DNA of 38,109 nt from Lysobacter sp. ISL-50 (GTDB lineage Bacteria; Pseudomonadota; Gammaproteobacteria; Xanthomonadales; Xanthomonadaceae), in assembly GCF_018612875.1 (NCBI RefSeq), contig NZ_JAGGRI010000056.1, positions 10,610 to 48,718 on the forward strand, given 5' to 3'. Each line of letters starts with the position of its first letter. Position 1 is the stretch's first letter. A program made the position numbers and the translations under genes. This document shows positions 8,486-15,933 of this stretch, piece by piece. The notes beneath the pieces were generated by a model that saw only the letters and a list, made by a program, of their open reading frames with translations, was not told the DNA's origin and ran no database searches.

Positions 8486-9138
8486 ATCTGCAAACCACGA
8501 CGCCGCTGAGCAGCGGTTGGAAACTGTTCGGCCTGATCGCCGCGCTGATCCTGGCCATGTCCGCCGCCATCTTGTGGGCGCATGCGGATCCGGTCGAAGG
8601 CGTGCGCAGCCTCATCCGCGCCACCGCCCGGACCTCGTTCGCCTTGTTCCTGATCGCCTTCACCGCCTCGGTCTTCGTCGCCCTGGTGCCGGCGCCGTGG
8701 TCGAAAGCGGTGCTGCGCGAACGCCGCTACATCGGTCTGGCGTTCGCGTTCTCGCATCTGGTGCACGCCATCGCGATCTACAGCTACGGCCGGCTCTCGC
8801 CGGAGTTCTGGCCCGGCCGCACCGGTTTCGCGAATGTTCCCGGCTCGGTCGGTTACCTCTTCATCGTGTTGATGACCGTCACCTCGTTCAAGCCGGTGGC
8901 GCGCCGTCTCAGCGCCGTCGCCTGGAAGCGCCTGCACACCTCCGGCATGTGGGTGATCGCGGCGGTGTTCGCCTCCTCGTATTTCAAGCGCATTCCGATG
9001 GATTCGGCCTACGCGATCCCGTTCGGAATCTTGTTGGCGGCGATCGCGATCCGCCAGGTCGGCAAGCTCGCGCAAGCCAACAAACGCCGTCAGGCCGCGA
9101 CACGCGGCGCCGCTCAGTACCCAACCGAAGCCGCGTAA
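8482..9138 (+). CDS. Ferric-reductase-like (YedZ/MsrQ-type) heme membrane protein
   Basis: A 218-residue membrane protein with about six hydrophobic segments. AFSHLVHAIAIYSYG (about 91-105) and WKRLHTSGMWV (about 148-158) place histidines within membrane helices, as in heme-b-binding ferric reductase-like transmembrane domains. No flavin or NAD(P)H domain is present, so electrons must come from a partner or from quinol. It starts within the hvfC stop (ATGA overlap, CGGAG upstream), so it is part of the hvf operon. A role in reducing copper or in quinone-linked redox chemistry of the metallophore is an inference. It could also be an unrelated membrane redox protein. Confidence 0.65.
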   Translation: MNLQTTTPLSSGWKLFGLIAALILAMSAAILWAHADPVEGVRSLIRATARTSFALFLIAFTASVFVALVPAPWSKAVLRERRYIGLAFAFSHLVHAIAIYSYGRLSPEFWPGRTGFANVPGSVGYLFIVLMTVTSFKPVARRLSAVAWKRLHTSGMWVIAAVFASSYFKRIPMDSAYAIPFGILLAAIAIRQVGKLAQANKRRQAATRGAAQYPTEAA

Positions 9139-9205
9139 CCACCCGCGCACTCCCTTCCCTGCGGCGATCCGATCCCGCGTCGTCGCTCATCCCTGGAGCA
9201 TCGCC

Positions 9206-9631
9206 ATGATCAAGCAAACCGAAGAAGTGCTTTACACCGCCCACACCCACACCAGCGGCGGCCGCGACGGCAGCGGCCGTTCCAGCGACGGCGCCATCGA
9301 CGTCAAACTCAGCACGCCCGGCTCGGGGCGGTCGGGCAGCAATCCCGAGCAGTTGTTCGGCATCGGCTACTCGGCGTGCTTCATCGGCGCGATGCAGTTG
9401 GCCGGCGCCAGGCTCGGCATCAAGCTGCCGGCCGACGCCGCCATCGACGCCGCCGTGAGCCTGGGCAAGACCGACGGCGGCGCCAGCTATCTGCTCTCGG
9501 TGAAGTTGACCGTGATCCTGCCGGGCCTGGACGACGCGCGGAAGCATCAGTTGGTCGAAGCCGCGCATCAGACCTGCCCGTACTCGCATGCCACCCGCGG
9601 CAATGTCGATGTTCAGTTCGAAATCGTCTGA
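9206..9631 (+). CDS. ohr: Organic hydroperoxide resistance protein Ohr
   Basis: A 141-residue OsmC/Ohr-fold thiol peroxidase. The peroxidatic cysteine lies in GYSACFIGAM (Cys58) and the resolving cysteine in TCPYSHATRG (Cys124). The conserved GGRDG (Arg20) and NPEQLFGIGY (Glu48) segments complete the Ohr active site. It reduces organic and lipid hydroperoxides to alcohols, using lipoylated-protein thiols by family knowledge. The length is that of typical Ohr (about 140). The start follows GGAG. It lies 67 nt after the reductase-like gene with no terminator seen between, so it may be the last gene of the hvf transcript. No OhrR-type MarR gene is adjacent. Confidence 0.93.
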   Translation: MIKQTEEVLYTAHTHTSGGRDGSGRSSDGAIDVKLSTPGSGRSGSNPEQLFGIGYSACFIGAMQLAGARLGIKLPADAAIDAAVSLGKTDGGASYLLSVKLTVILPGLDDARKHQLVEAAHQTCPYSHATRGNVDVQFEIV

Positions 9632-9675
9632 CACCCACACCGGCCCCGCGTGCGCGCGCCGCGCACGCGGGCTTG

Positions 9676-9692
9676 TGTAAGCCAATGTAACC
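9676..9692 (+). promoter_or_regulatory. Tandem repeat motif upstream of hydrolase-ccdA-redoxin-TCS operon
   Basis: TGTAAGCCAATGTAACC: two TGTAA units 10 bp apart, 103 bp before the hydrolase start. It matches the 5420-5436 motif at 13 of 17 positions, and both are followed about 60 bp later by GATAC-N13-AATAGCC. The first 14 nt resemble an RstA-type box. The regulator may be the response regulator encoded at 11994 in the same gene group. Confidence 0.5.
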
Positions 9693-9745
9693 ACGGCGCG
9701 CACGACAGCTTCGCTTACGAAAACCGGCCCTTGCGAAACACCGCC

Positions 9746-9770
9746 GATACGCCGCGCCGCTGCAATAGCC
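9746..9770 (+). promoter_or_regulatory. GATAC-N13-AATAGCC element, second copy
   Basis: GATAC at 9746-9750 and AATAGCC at 9764-9770, with the same 13-nt spacing as at 5493-5517 ahead of hvfX. It lies 25 nt before the hydrolase start codon. It is probably part of a shared core promoter or leader. Confidence 0.35.
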
Positions 9771-9794
9771 GCTCACTCCCAACGAGATTTCCCC

Positions 9795-10586
9795 ATGTTC
9801 CGCACCGTACTGTTCAGCGCCCTGGCTTGCGCATCGTTGTTTTCCACCACCAGCGCCGCCGCGGAAAAAAGCGATCCCGCCGCGCCCGCGACCGTGGTCC
9901 TGGTCCATGGCGCTTTCGCCGACGGCGCCAGCTGGAACAAGGTCATCGCTATCCTGAATTCCTGGGGCGTGCCGTCGATCGCGGTGCACAGCCCGCTGAC
10001 CTCGCTGCAGGACGACGTCGACGCGACCCGTCGCGCGATCAAGTCCGCGCCGGGCAAGGTGGTGCTGGTCGGCCATTCCTGGGGCGGCACCGTCATCACC
10101 CAGGCCGGCGTCGATGCGCAGGTCAGCGCGCTGGTCTACGTCGCCGCGTTCGCTCCCGATGTCGGCCAGAACAGCGCCGATCAAGGCCGCGATTTCCCGG
10201 TTCCACCCGGACTGAGCAGCTTGCAGAACCGCGATGGATTCCTGTGGCTCAGCGAAGCCGGCGTCGCGCGCGATTTCGCCCCCGACCTCAAGCCGCGCGA
10301 GTCGCGCCTGTTGTTCAGCACCCAGGCGCCGGTCAAGGCCAGCGCGTTCGGCGAAGCGGTGACGCAGGCCGCGTGGCGAACCAAGCCGAGCTGGTACGTG
10401 ATCGCGCGCAACGACCGCATGCTCGCGCCGCAACTGCAGGCCGCGACCGCGCAGCGCATCCACGCGCAGGTGAGCTCGACCGGTTCCAGCCATGTCGCGC
10501 CGCTGTCGCAACCGCGCGAGGTGGCGTTCGCGATCCTCGAAGCGGCCGGCGTCAAGACGCAAGACAGCGTGCAAGAGGGAGGCTGA
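9795..10586 (+). CDS. Secreted alpha/beta hydrolase (EstC/salicylate-esterase-like)
   Basis: A 263-residue protein with a signal peptide (about 1-22, cleavage near TSAAA). VVLVHGAFADGASW (34-47) supplies the oxyanion-hole HG motif, and GHSWGG (93-98, Ser95) is the nucleophile elbow. The C-terminal GSSHVAPLSQP holds the likely catalytic His. This is the compact family often annotated as alpha/beta hydrolase or EstC esterase, with small ester substrates. It is first in a run with ccdA (3 nt gap) and the redoxin. The link between an exported esterase and thiol redox genes is not obvious. Confidence 0.85.
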   Translation: MFRTVLFSALACASLFSTTSAAAEKSDPAAPATVVLVHGAFADGASWNKVIAILNSWGVPSIAVHSPLTSLQDDVDATRRAIKSAPGKVVLVGHSWGGTVITQAGVDAQVSALVYVAAFAPDVGQNSADQGRDFPVPPGLSSLQNRDGFLWLSEAGVARDFAPDLKPRESRLLFSTQAPVKASAFGEAVTQAAWRTKPSWYVIARNDRMLAPQLQAATAQRIHAQVSSTGSSHVAPLSQPREVAFAILEAAGVKTQDSVQEGG

Positions 10587-10589
10587 GCC

Positions 10590-11312
10590 ATGGTCGCGCA
10601 CGGCATCGCCGAATACGCCCTGGCCGGCGTCGCCGGCCTGGCCACCATCGCCTCGCCCTGCATCCTGCCGGTGTTGCCGATCGTGCTGGCGACCACGGCC
10701 GGACGCAGCCGCGCCGAACCGATCTGGATCATCGCCGGCTTCACCGCCAGCTTCGCCGCCGGCGGCATCGCCATCGGCGCCTTGTCGGCGTTCTCCGGCG
10801 AACTGCAATACGCGGTGCGCAACGCCGCCATCGTATTGCTGCTGTTGGCCGGACTGGCCTGCTGGTGGTCGGCGCCGTTCGACTGGCTCGCAACGCAAGT
10901 GCAGCAGCGGCTGTCCAGGCGCGCGGCGCGGACCTCGGCGCAGGCCGCGCCGCGCACCGGCAAGGGCGGCGCGCTGCTGGTCGGCGCCTCGCTGGGACTG
11001 GTCTGGACGCCTTGCGCCGGGCCGATCCTGGCCTCGGTGCTGGCCCTGGCCGCCTCGGCGCAGGCGCCGGCCAAGGCCACCGCCCTGCTCGGCCTTTATG
11101 CGCTGGGCGCCGGCGTTCCGCTGTTGGCCATCGCTTACGGCGGCCACTGGGTGTCTTCGCGCCTGGCGTTCTTCAACCGCCATGCGCTGCCGATCCGCCG
11201 CGCCTTCGGCGCCATCGCCGTCGCGGTCGCGGTGCTGCAACTGCTGCAGTACGACGTCGCCTTCTCGGCCTGGGCCACGCAATGGCTTCCCGCTGTTTCC
11301 ACCGGACTTTGA
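10590..11312 (+). CDS. ccdA: CcdA/DsbD-like thiol-disulfide transporter
   Basis: A 240-residue polytopic protein of about six transmembrane segments. The paired cysteines lie in ASPCILPVLP (Cys24) and WTPCAGP (Cys142), the classic positions in CcdA/ScsB/DsbD membrane domains. It moves reducing equivalents from cytoplasmic thioredoxin to periplasmic thiols. It starts 3 nt after the hydrolase stop behind GGGAGG and is followed after 18 nt by a redoxin with a CINC active site, its likely client. The combination corresponds to a split DipZ. Maintaining reduced cysteines or delivering reductant for metal handling outside the cytoplasm is a reasonable role next to the copper RiPP operon. Confidence 0.9.
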   Translation: MVAHGIAEYALAGVAGLATIASPCILPVLPIVLATTAGRSRAEPIWIIAGFTASFAAGGIAIGALSAFSGELQYAVRNAAIVLLLLAGLACWWSAPFDWLATQVQQRLSRRAARTSAQAAPRTGKGGALLVGASLGLVWTPCAGPILASVLALAASAQAPAKATALLGLYALGAGVPLLAIAYGGHWVSSRLAFFNRHALPIRRAFGAIAVAVAVLQLLQYDVAFSAWATQWLPAVSTGL

Positions 11313-11330
11313 CTCCACGAAGGAATCACC

Positions 11331-11888
11331 ATGAACAAGCCCCTGAGCCTGCTCAAACCCATCTTCTGCGCGCTGTGCCTGTGCGTCGCCGCCGGCGCCT
11401 GCACGCCCGGCGCCCACGCCGAGCCGGTGCACGGCACCCAGACCCTGCCCGCGCCCAAGGCGCCCGAGTTCGAAGGCATCGACCGCTGGATCAACAGCCC
11501 GCCGCTGACCATGGCCGGTTTGCGCGGCAAGGTCGTGCTGGTCGAGTTCTGGACTTACTCGTGCATCAACTGCATCCACGTCATGCCCTACGTGAAGCAA
11601 TGGCACCAGCGCTATCAGCCCGCCGGCCTGACCGTGATCGGCGTGCATACGCCGGAATACGGCTACGAGAAAATCGCGCGTAACCTCGATGCGGCGGTGA
11701 AGCGCTTCGGCATCGAGTACCCGGTCGCGCAGGACAACGCCTTCGCCACCTGGAACGCCTACCACAACCGCTACTGGCCGGCGCTGTACCTGACCGATCG
11801 CGACGGCCATGTGGTCTACGAGCACTTCGGCGAAGGCGGCTACGCCCAGACCGAAGCCAAGATCCAGCAATTGCTGCAGGCGCGCTGA
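11331..11888 (+). CDS. Exported thioredoxin-like redoxin (TlpA/DipZ C-terminal type)
   Basis: A 185-residue protein with an N-terminal hydrophobic export signal. It could be cleaved after AHA (30), or it could be a lipoprotein with Cys24 (AGAC). The redox site EFWTYSCINCIHVMPY has Cys78 and Cys81; WTYSCINC is characteristic of DipZ-associated redoxin domains. It probably receives electrons from the CcdA protein encoded just upstream and reduces periplasmic disulfides. The start follows AAGGA. A GC-rich hairpin near 11898-11927 follows the stop and may weaken read-through into the response regulator gene. Confidence 0.88.
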   Translation: MNKPLSLLKPIFCALCLCVAAGACTPGAHAEPVHGTQTLPAPKAPEFEGIDRWINSPPLTMAGLRGKVVLVEFWTYSCINCIHVMPYVKQWHQRYQPAGLTVIGVHTPEYGYEKIARNLDAAVKRFGIEYPVAQDNAFATWNAYHNRYWPALYLTDRDGHVVYEHFGEGGYAQTEAKIQQLLQAR

Positions 11889-11993
11889 GCCAGCACCGCA
11901 AGCGCACGCGCCGCGGCGCGCGCGCTTGCTGGGGCATAATCGCAAACAGGCCGAATCCGGGCCTGGCGTCCTTTCCACCGGCGGGATTTGTGC

Positions 11994-12734
11994 ATGAAAC
12001 AGCTCGATCACATCCTGATCGTCGATGACGACCGCGACATCCGCGAAATGGTCGCCGACTATCTGCAGAAGAACGGCCTGCGCACCACCGCGGCCGCCGA
12101 CGGCCGGGAAATGCGCGCGGTGCTCGACACCCACGCGGTCGATCTGATCGTGCTCGACGTGATGATGCCGGGCGAAGACGGCCTGGTGCTGTGCCGCAAT
12201 CTGCGCGCGAGCAAGCACCGCTCGATCCCGGTGCTGATGCTGACCGCGCGCGACGACGCCACCGATCGCATCATCGGCCTGGAAATGGGCGCGGACGATT
12301 ACGTGGTCAAGCCGTTCTCGGCGCGCGAGCTGCTGGCGCGGATCAACGCGGTGATCCGCCGCACCCGCATGCTGCCGCCGAATTTGCAGATCAGCGAAGC
12401 CAGCCGCCTGATCGCGTTCGGACAGTGGCGACTGGACACCAGCGCGCGCCATCTGCTCGATGAGCAGGACACGGTCATCGCCCTGAGCGGCGCGGAGTTC
12501 CGACTGCTGCGGGTGTTTCTCGATCACCCGCAGCGCGTACTCAGCCGCGATCAGCTGCTGAACCTGACCCAGGGCCGCGACGCGGAGCATTTCGACCGCT
12601 CCATCGACCTGCTGGTCAGCCGCCTGCGCCAGCGCCTGCAGGACGGCGCGCGCGAGCAGACCTACATCAAGACCGTGCGCAGCGAAGGCTACGTGTTCTC
12701 GATGCCGGTCACCCTCGTCGGCGACGAGGCATGA
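11994..12734 (+). CDS. OmpR/RstA-type DNA-binding response regulator
   Basis: A 246-residue response regulator. The receiver domain has the acidic pair VDDDRD (about 10-15), phospho-acceptor Asp55 in VLDVMMPGEDG, and Lys in VVKPFSAREL. The C-terminal winged helix (about 145-240) has the OmpR pattern (LSGAEFRLLRVFLDHPQRVLSR...SIDLLVSRLRQRLQ...IKTVRSEGYVF). The ATG was chosen over an in-frame TTG two codons upstream. CATAAT at 11935-11940 is a possible -10. The stop overlaps the kinase gene by 4 nt. It may bind the tandem repeats at 5420 and 9676 (inference from repeat geometry and location). Confidence 0.93.
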   Translation: MKQLDHILIVDDDRDIREMVADYLQKNGLRTTAAADGREMRAVLDTHAVDLIVLDVMMPGEDGLVLCRNLRASKHRSIPVLMLTARDDATDRIIGLEMGADDYVVKPFSARELLARINAVIRRTRMLPPNLQISEASRLIAFGQWRLDTSARHLLDEQDTVIALSGAEFRLLRVFLDHPQRVLSRDQLLNLTQGRDAEHFDRSIDLLVSRLRQRLQDGAREQTYIKTVRSEGYVFSMPVTLVGDEA

Positions 12735-14062
12735 ACGCCGCGGCCGCCAAGGCGCCGTCGGCATGGCTGCCGCGCAGCATCGCCTCGCGGCTGTACCTGA
12801 TCCTGTTCGCCGGCCTGCTGCTCGCGCATGGGTTGTCGTTCGGCCTGTTGTTCTATGAGCGTTACGTCACTGCCACCTCGATGATGCTCGGCAATCTGGA
12901 GCAGGACGTGATCACCTCGGTCGCGGTGCTCGACCGTATTCCGGCCGCCGAACGCACGGAATTCCTGCCGCACCTCACCCGCCGCACCTACCGCTACGTG
13001 CTCAGTGCCGGTGAGCCGGGCCGCGCCGAACTCAGCGAACGCGCGCAGAGCATTACCCGCATGATCGGCTCGGCGCTGGGGCCGCGTTATCCGGTGCGCG
13101 CCGATACCGTCTCGCAGCGACCGGAGCGCTTCCAGGTTCATCTGACCCTGGGCGACGGCCATCCGCTGACGATCGAAGTCACGCCCTCGACGATGCCGAT
13201 CGCGCAATGGCTGCCGTACGTGCTGGCGATCCAACTGGGCTTGCTGCTGCTGATCACCTGGCTGGCGGTGCGGCTGGCGACGCGGCCGCTGGCGTGGCTG
13301 GCCAACGCCGCCGAATCGCTGAGCCCCAGCGGCGGCGGCAAGCCGCTGCGCGAAGGCGGCCCGACCGAAGTGGCCAAGGCGGTGTCGGCGTTCAACGCGA
13401 TGCAGGACCGCATCGCCGCCTACCTGCGCGAGCGCCTGCAGATTCTCGCGGCGATCTCGCACGACCTGCAGACGCCGATCACGCGCATGAAGCTGCGCAC
13501 CGAAGCCATGGACGAGTCGCCGCTGCGCGCCAAGCTGATCGACGATCTCGACGAAATGCAGCATCTGGTGCGCGAAGGCGTCGCCTACGCGCGCAGCGCC
13601 CACGGCGCGTCCGAGCCGCCGCTCAAGCTCGATCTGGACGCGTTCCTCGACAGTCTGGTGTTCGATTACCAGGACACCGGCAAGGACGTGGTCCTGGCCG
13701 GATGCGTCGGCGCGCCGATCTTCACCCGCCCGCACGCGCTGCGCCGGGTGATCGGCAATCTGATCGACAACGCGGTCAAGTACGCCGGCGCGGCCGAAGT
13801 CGAAGTCGTGCGCGCCGCCGACGGCGGCATCGCCGTCAGTGTGCTCGATCGCGGCCCCGGTATTCCGGAGCCGGAGCTGGACGCGGTGCTGCAGCCGTTC
13901 TATCGCCTGGAGGCCTCGCGCAACCGCGACAGCGGCGGCGCCGGCCTGGGTCTGGCCATCGCTCAGCAGCTGACGCTGTCGTTGAACGCGAAGCTGGTCC
14001 TGGAAAACCGCGAAGGCGGCGGCTTGCGCGCCACCTTGTCGCTGCCGTCGGCGAAGACCTGA
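12731..14062 (+). CDS. EnvZ/RstB-like sensor histidine kinase
   Basis: A 443-residue inner-membrane kinase. TM1 lies at about 19-38 and TM2 at about 160-180, flanking a roughly 120-residue periplasmic sensor of no recognised domain. A HAMP region follows (RLATRPLAWLANAAESL). The H-box AISHDLQTPITRMKLR has phospho-acceptor His244. The N-box NLIDNAVKYAG and G-boxes DRGPGIP and GGAGLGLAI complete the ATPase domain. It overlaps the response regulator by 4 nt (ATGA), so it is the cognate partner. The signal is unknown; the genomic position beside copper RiPP and thiol-redox genes suggests metal or redox stress. Confidence 0.93.
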   Translation: MNAAAAKAPSAWLPRSIASRLYLILFAGLLLAHGLSFGLLFYERYVTATSMMLGNLEQDVITSVAVLDRIPAAERTEFLPHLTRRTYRYVLSAGEPGRAELSERAQSITRMIGSALGPRYPVRADTVSQRPERFQVHLTLGDGHPLTIEVTPSTMPIAQWLPYVLAIQLGLLLLITWLAVRLATRPLAWLANAAESLSPSGGGKPLREGGPTEVAKAVSAFNAMQDRIAAYLRERLQILAAISHDLQTPITRMKLRTEAMDESPLRAKLIDDLDEMQHLVREGVAYARSAHGASEPPLKLDLDAFLDSLVFDYQDTGKDVVLAGCVGAPIFTRPHALRRVIGNLIDNAVKYAGAAEVEVVRAADGGIAVSVLDRGPGIPEPELDAVLQPFYRLEASRNRDSGGAGLGLAIAQQLTLSLNAKLVLENREGGGLRATLSLPSAKT

Positions 14063-14063
14063 T

Positions 14064-15113
14064 TCAATCCAGGCCGCTGAGGCTGAGGTATTCCGGCGCC
14101 AGCGCGCGCAGGAAATCGGCCGCATCGAAGACCTGCCCGGGCGCGATCACGCCGTCGCCGTGGCGCCGCCCATCGACGATGCGTTCCAGGGCCTCGACCA
14201 GCAGCGGCGCGGTGACCGCGTAGATGTCCTGCCCCTGCGCCGCGACCCGTTGCCGCCGTGCGCCGGCGCGGACTTCGACTTCGATCGCGAAACGCTGCGC
14301 CGAACGGCCGTGCGCATCGGCCGCGACCGGAGGAGGCGTGGCCGGATCGCGCAGATCCTTCAGCGGCGTCAGATTGAGATACGAATGCACCTCGGCCACG
14401 CGCAGGTGCCGGGCGATCAACGGGATTTCGCTGAAAGGCAACGCCACCACGTCCTGATCGGCGAACGGCGCGGCGAAGCTCCATTCGCGCGTCGGCGCCG
14501 GATCGGCGAGAAATTGCAGCGCGCCCGCGCCGATCACCAGCCGCCGCGCGGTGTTGCGCTGCCCGGTCAGGCGCGTGCCGGCGGTGGGATGCCAGCTGTC
14601 GAGCGCGATGGCGATATCGAGCGCGTCCGCGCCGGCTTCACCGCCCACCGCCGCGGTGGCGAGCAGATCGGCGAGGCCGCCGTAGAACGCCATCGCCGGA
14701 ACCACGGCGACGCCGGCCTCGACGGCCGCATCGTGATAGCGCTCGAACGCGGCGATCACCGGCTGCTGCTCGGCCGAGGTGTCCAGGTAGTGGATGCGCG
14801 CGCGCAACGCCGCTTCGATCAGCGGCCCGCCCGATTCGCTGAAAGGCCCGGCGCAGTTGAGCACCGCGACGGCGCCTTCCAGCGCGCGATCGAGCGACGC
14901 CGGGTCATCGACCGTCGCCACCCGCCGCTCCAGCCCGGGAAAATCTTCCGCCAGGGCAGCCAGCTTGGCCGCGTCGCGGCCGGCCAGGATCGGCTCCCAC
15001 CCGCGCGCGAGCAGATGCGCGACGGTGAACCGTCCGGTATGACCGTAAGCGCCGAATACGCTTACGCGCCGGGAGTTCGAGGGGTGCTGCGCAGCCGCGG
15101 GATCGATGGACAT
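14064..15113 (-). CDS. Saccharopine dehydrogenase-like NAD(P)-binding protein
   Basis: A 349-residue protein. The Rossmann motif VFGAYGHTGRF lies near the N-terminus, followed by ILAGRD, NCAGPF, ARIHYLDTSAE and VPAMAFYGGLADL, the pattern of saccharopine dehydrogenase/trans-acting enoyl-reductase-like proteins. The start MSIDPAAAQHP (15113) fits the fold. The substrate is unknown. It is convergent with the histidine kinase gene with a 1-nt gap between stops. A frameshifted relative is at 33033-34047, roughly 60 percent identical by eye over the N-terminal half, so this is the intact copy. Confidence 0.82.
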   Translation of the reverse strand: MSIDPAAAQHPSNSRRVSVFGAYGHTGRFTVAHLLARGWEPILAGRDAAKLAALAEDFPGLERRVATVDDPASLDRALEGAVAVLNCAGPFSESGGPLIEAALRARIHYLDTSAEQQPVIAAFERYHDAAVEAGVAVVPAMAFYGGLADLLATAAVGGEAGADALDIAIALDSWHPTAGTRLTGQRNTARRLVIGAGALQFLADPAPTREWSFAAPFADQDVVALPFSEIPLIARHLRVAEVHSYLNLTPLKDLRDPATPPPVAADAHGRSAQRFAIEVEVRAGARRQRVAAQGQDIYAVTAPLLVEALERIVDGRRHGDGVIAPGQVFDAADFLRALAPEYLSLSGLD

Positions 15114-15275
15114 TGGGTTCTCTGGGTGCCGGTAAAAAGGACAAGCATAGAAGACACCAGAGCGGGCGGCGGCGCTGTCGAAATATTTAGTTCCTTGCTC
15201 GAACTGCACTGGCGACCTGCCGACGGAGCGCTAGTTCCATCGAATGCCCGCCGACCGCCGCCGCGTGTACGCGTC

Positions 15276-15782
15276 CTATCGAGCACCCCCATCGCGAGGC
15301 GGCAGCTCCAACACCACCGAGGTATCGATCTGTCGCTCGGGGATATTCCAATAACTGCGCAGCAATGCCGCCGCGCGCGCCGGCGGCACCCGCACGAAGC
15401 CGTTGCGCTGATAGAACGCGATGGCCCACGCGGCATCGGCCCAGGTGCCGACCAGAACCGGGCGCTGGGCGTTCTCGCGCAGGTGCCGCAGCAGCGCCGC
15501 GCCCACGCCGGAACGCTGGCGGCCGGGCCGCACGTAGGCGTGGCGGATCAGATCGACGTCGCGCACCGGCTGGATGCCCATCACGCCGAGCAGTTCGCCT
15601 TCGTGTTCGTAGCCGGAAAACGCCACGCCGGCGGCGATCTCCTCGCGCAATTCCCGCGCCGGCATGTACGGCTCATGCCAGCGGTCGGCCGGGATCACGC
15701 CGCGATAGGCCTCGGCGGCGGCGTTGATGATCGTGAGGATCGCCTCTTCTTCGTCGGCGCGGCACGGCCGGATCGGAGTCAT
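15276..15782 (-). CDS. GNAT family N-acetyltransferase
   Basis: A 168-residue acetyltransferase. The acetyl-CoA-binding motif A region VRPGRQRSGVGAALLRHL (R-x-x-G-x-G/A) is clear, preceded by LLGVMGIQPV and followed by the FYQRNGFVRV motif B. The start was set at MTPIRPCRADEE behind GGGGAG; the longer open frame adds a low-complexity leader. The substrate is not deducible. It stands alone between a divergent-looking gap (15114-15275) and an AraC gene on the same strand. Confidence 0.88.
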   Translation of the reverse strand: MTPIRPCRADEEEAILTIINAAAEAYRGVIPADRWHEPYMPARELREEIAAGVAFSGYEHEGELLGVMGIQPVRDVDLIRHAYVRPGRQRSGVGAALLRHLRENAQRPVLVGTWADAAWAIAFYQRNGFVRVPPARAAALLRSYWNIPERQIDTSVVLELPPRDGGAR

Positions 15783-15933
15783 CGCCGGCTCCCCGCCACT
15801 GCGCGCGGTGTTGGATGGAAGGACGGCGCGCAGTGCGGATGGGGATGTCGGTTGCGCATGAGTACGGGCTCGTGTCGATCGGAGCCCCACTGTCCGCATC
15901 GCCGCGCCCGCGGTCTTGGATAAAAGTGCGCGC

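Noticed and set aside
9420-12764. Very long minus-strand open frame (1114 codons)
   Set aside because: It runs antisense to five well-supported genes (ohr, hydrolase, ccdA, redoxin, response regulator); long antisense frames are expected at this GC content.
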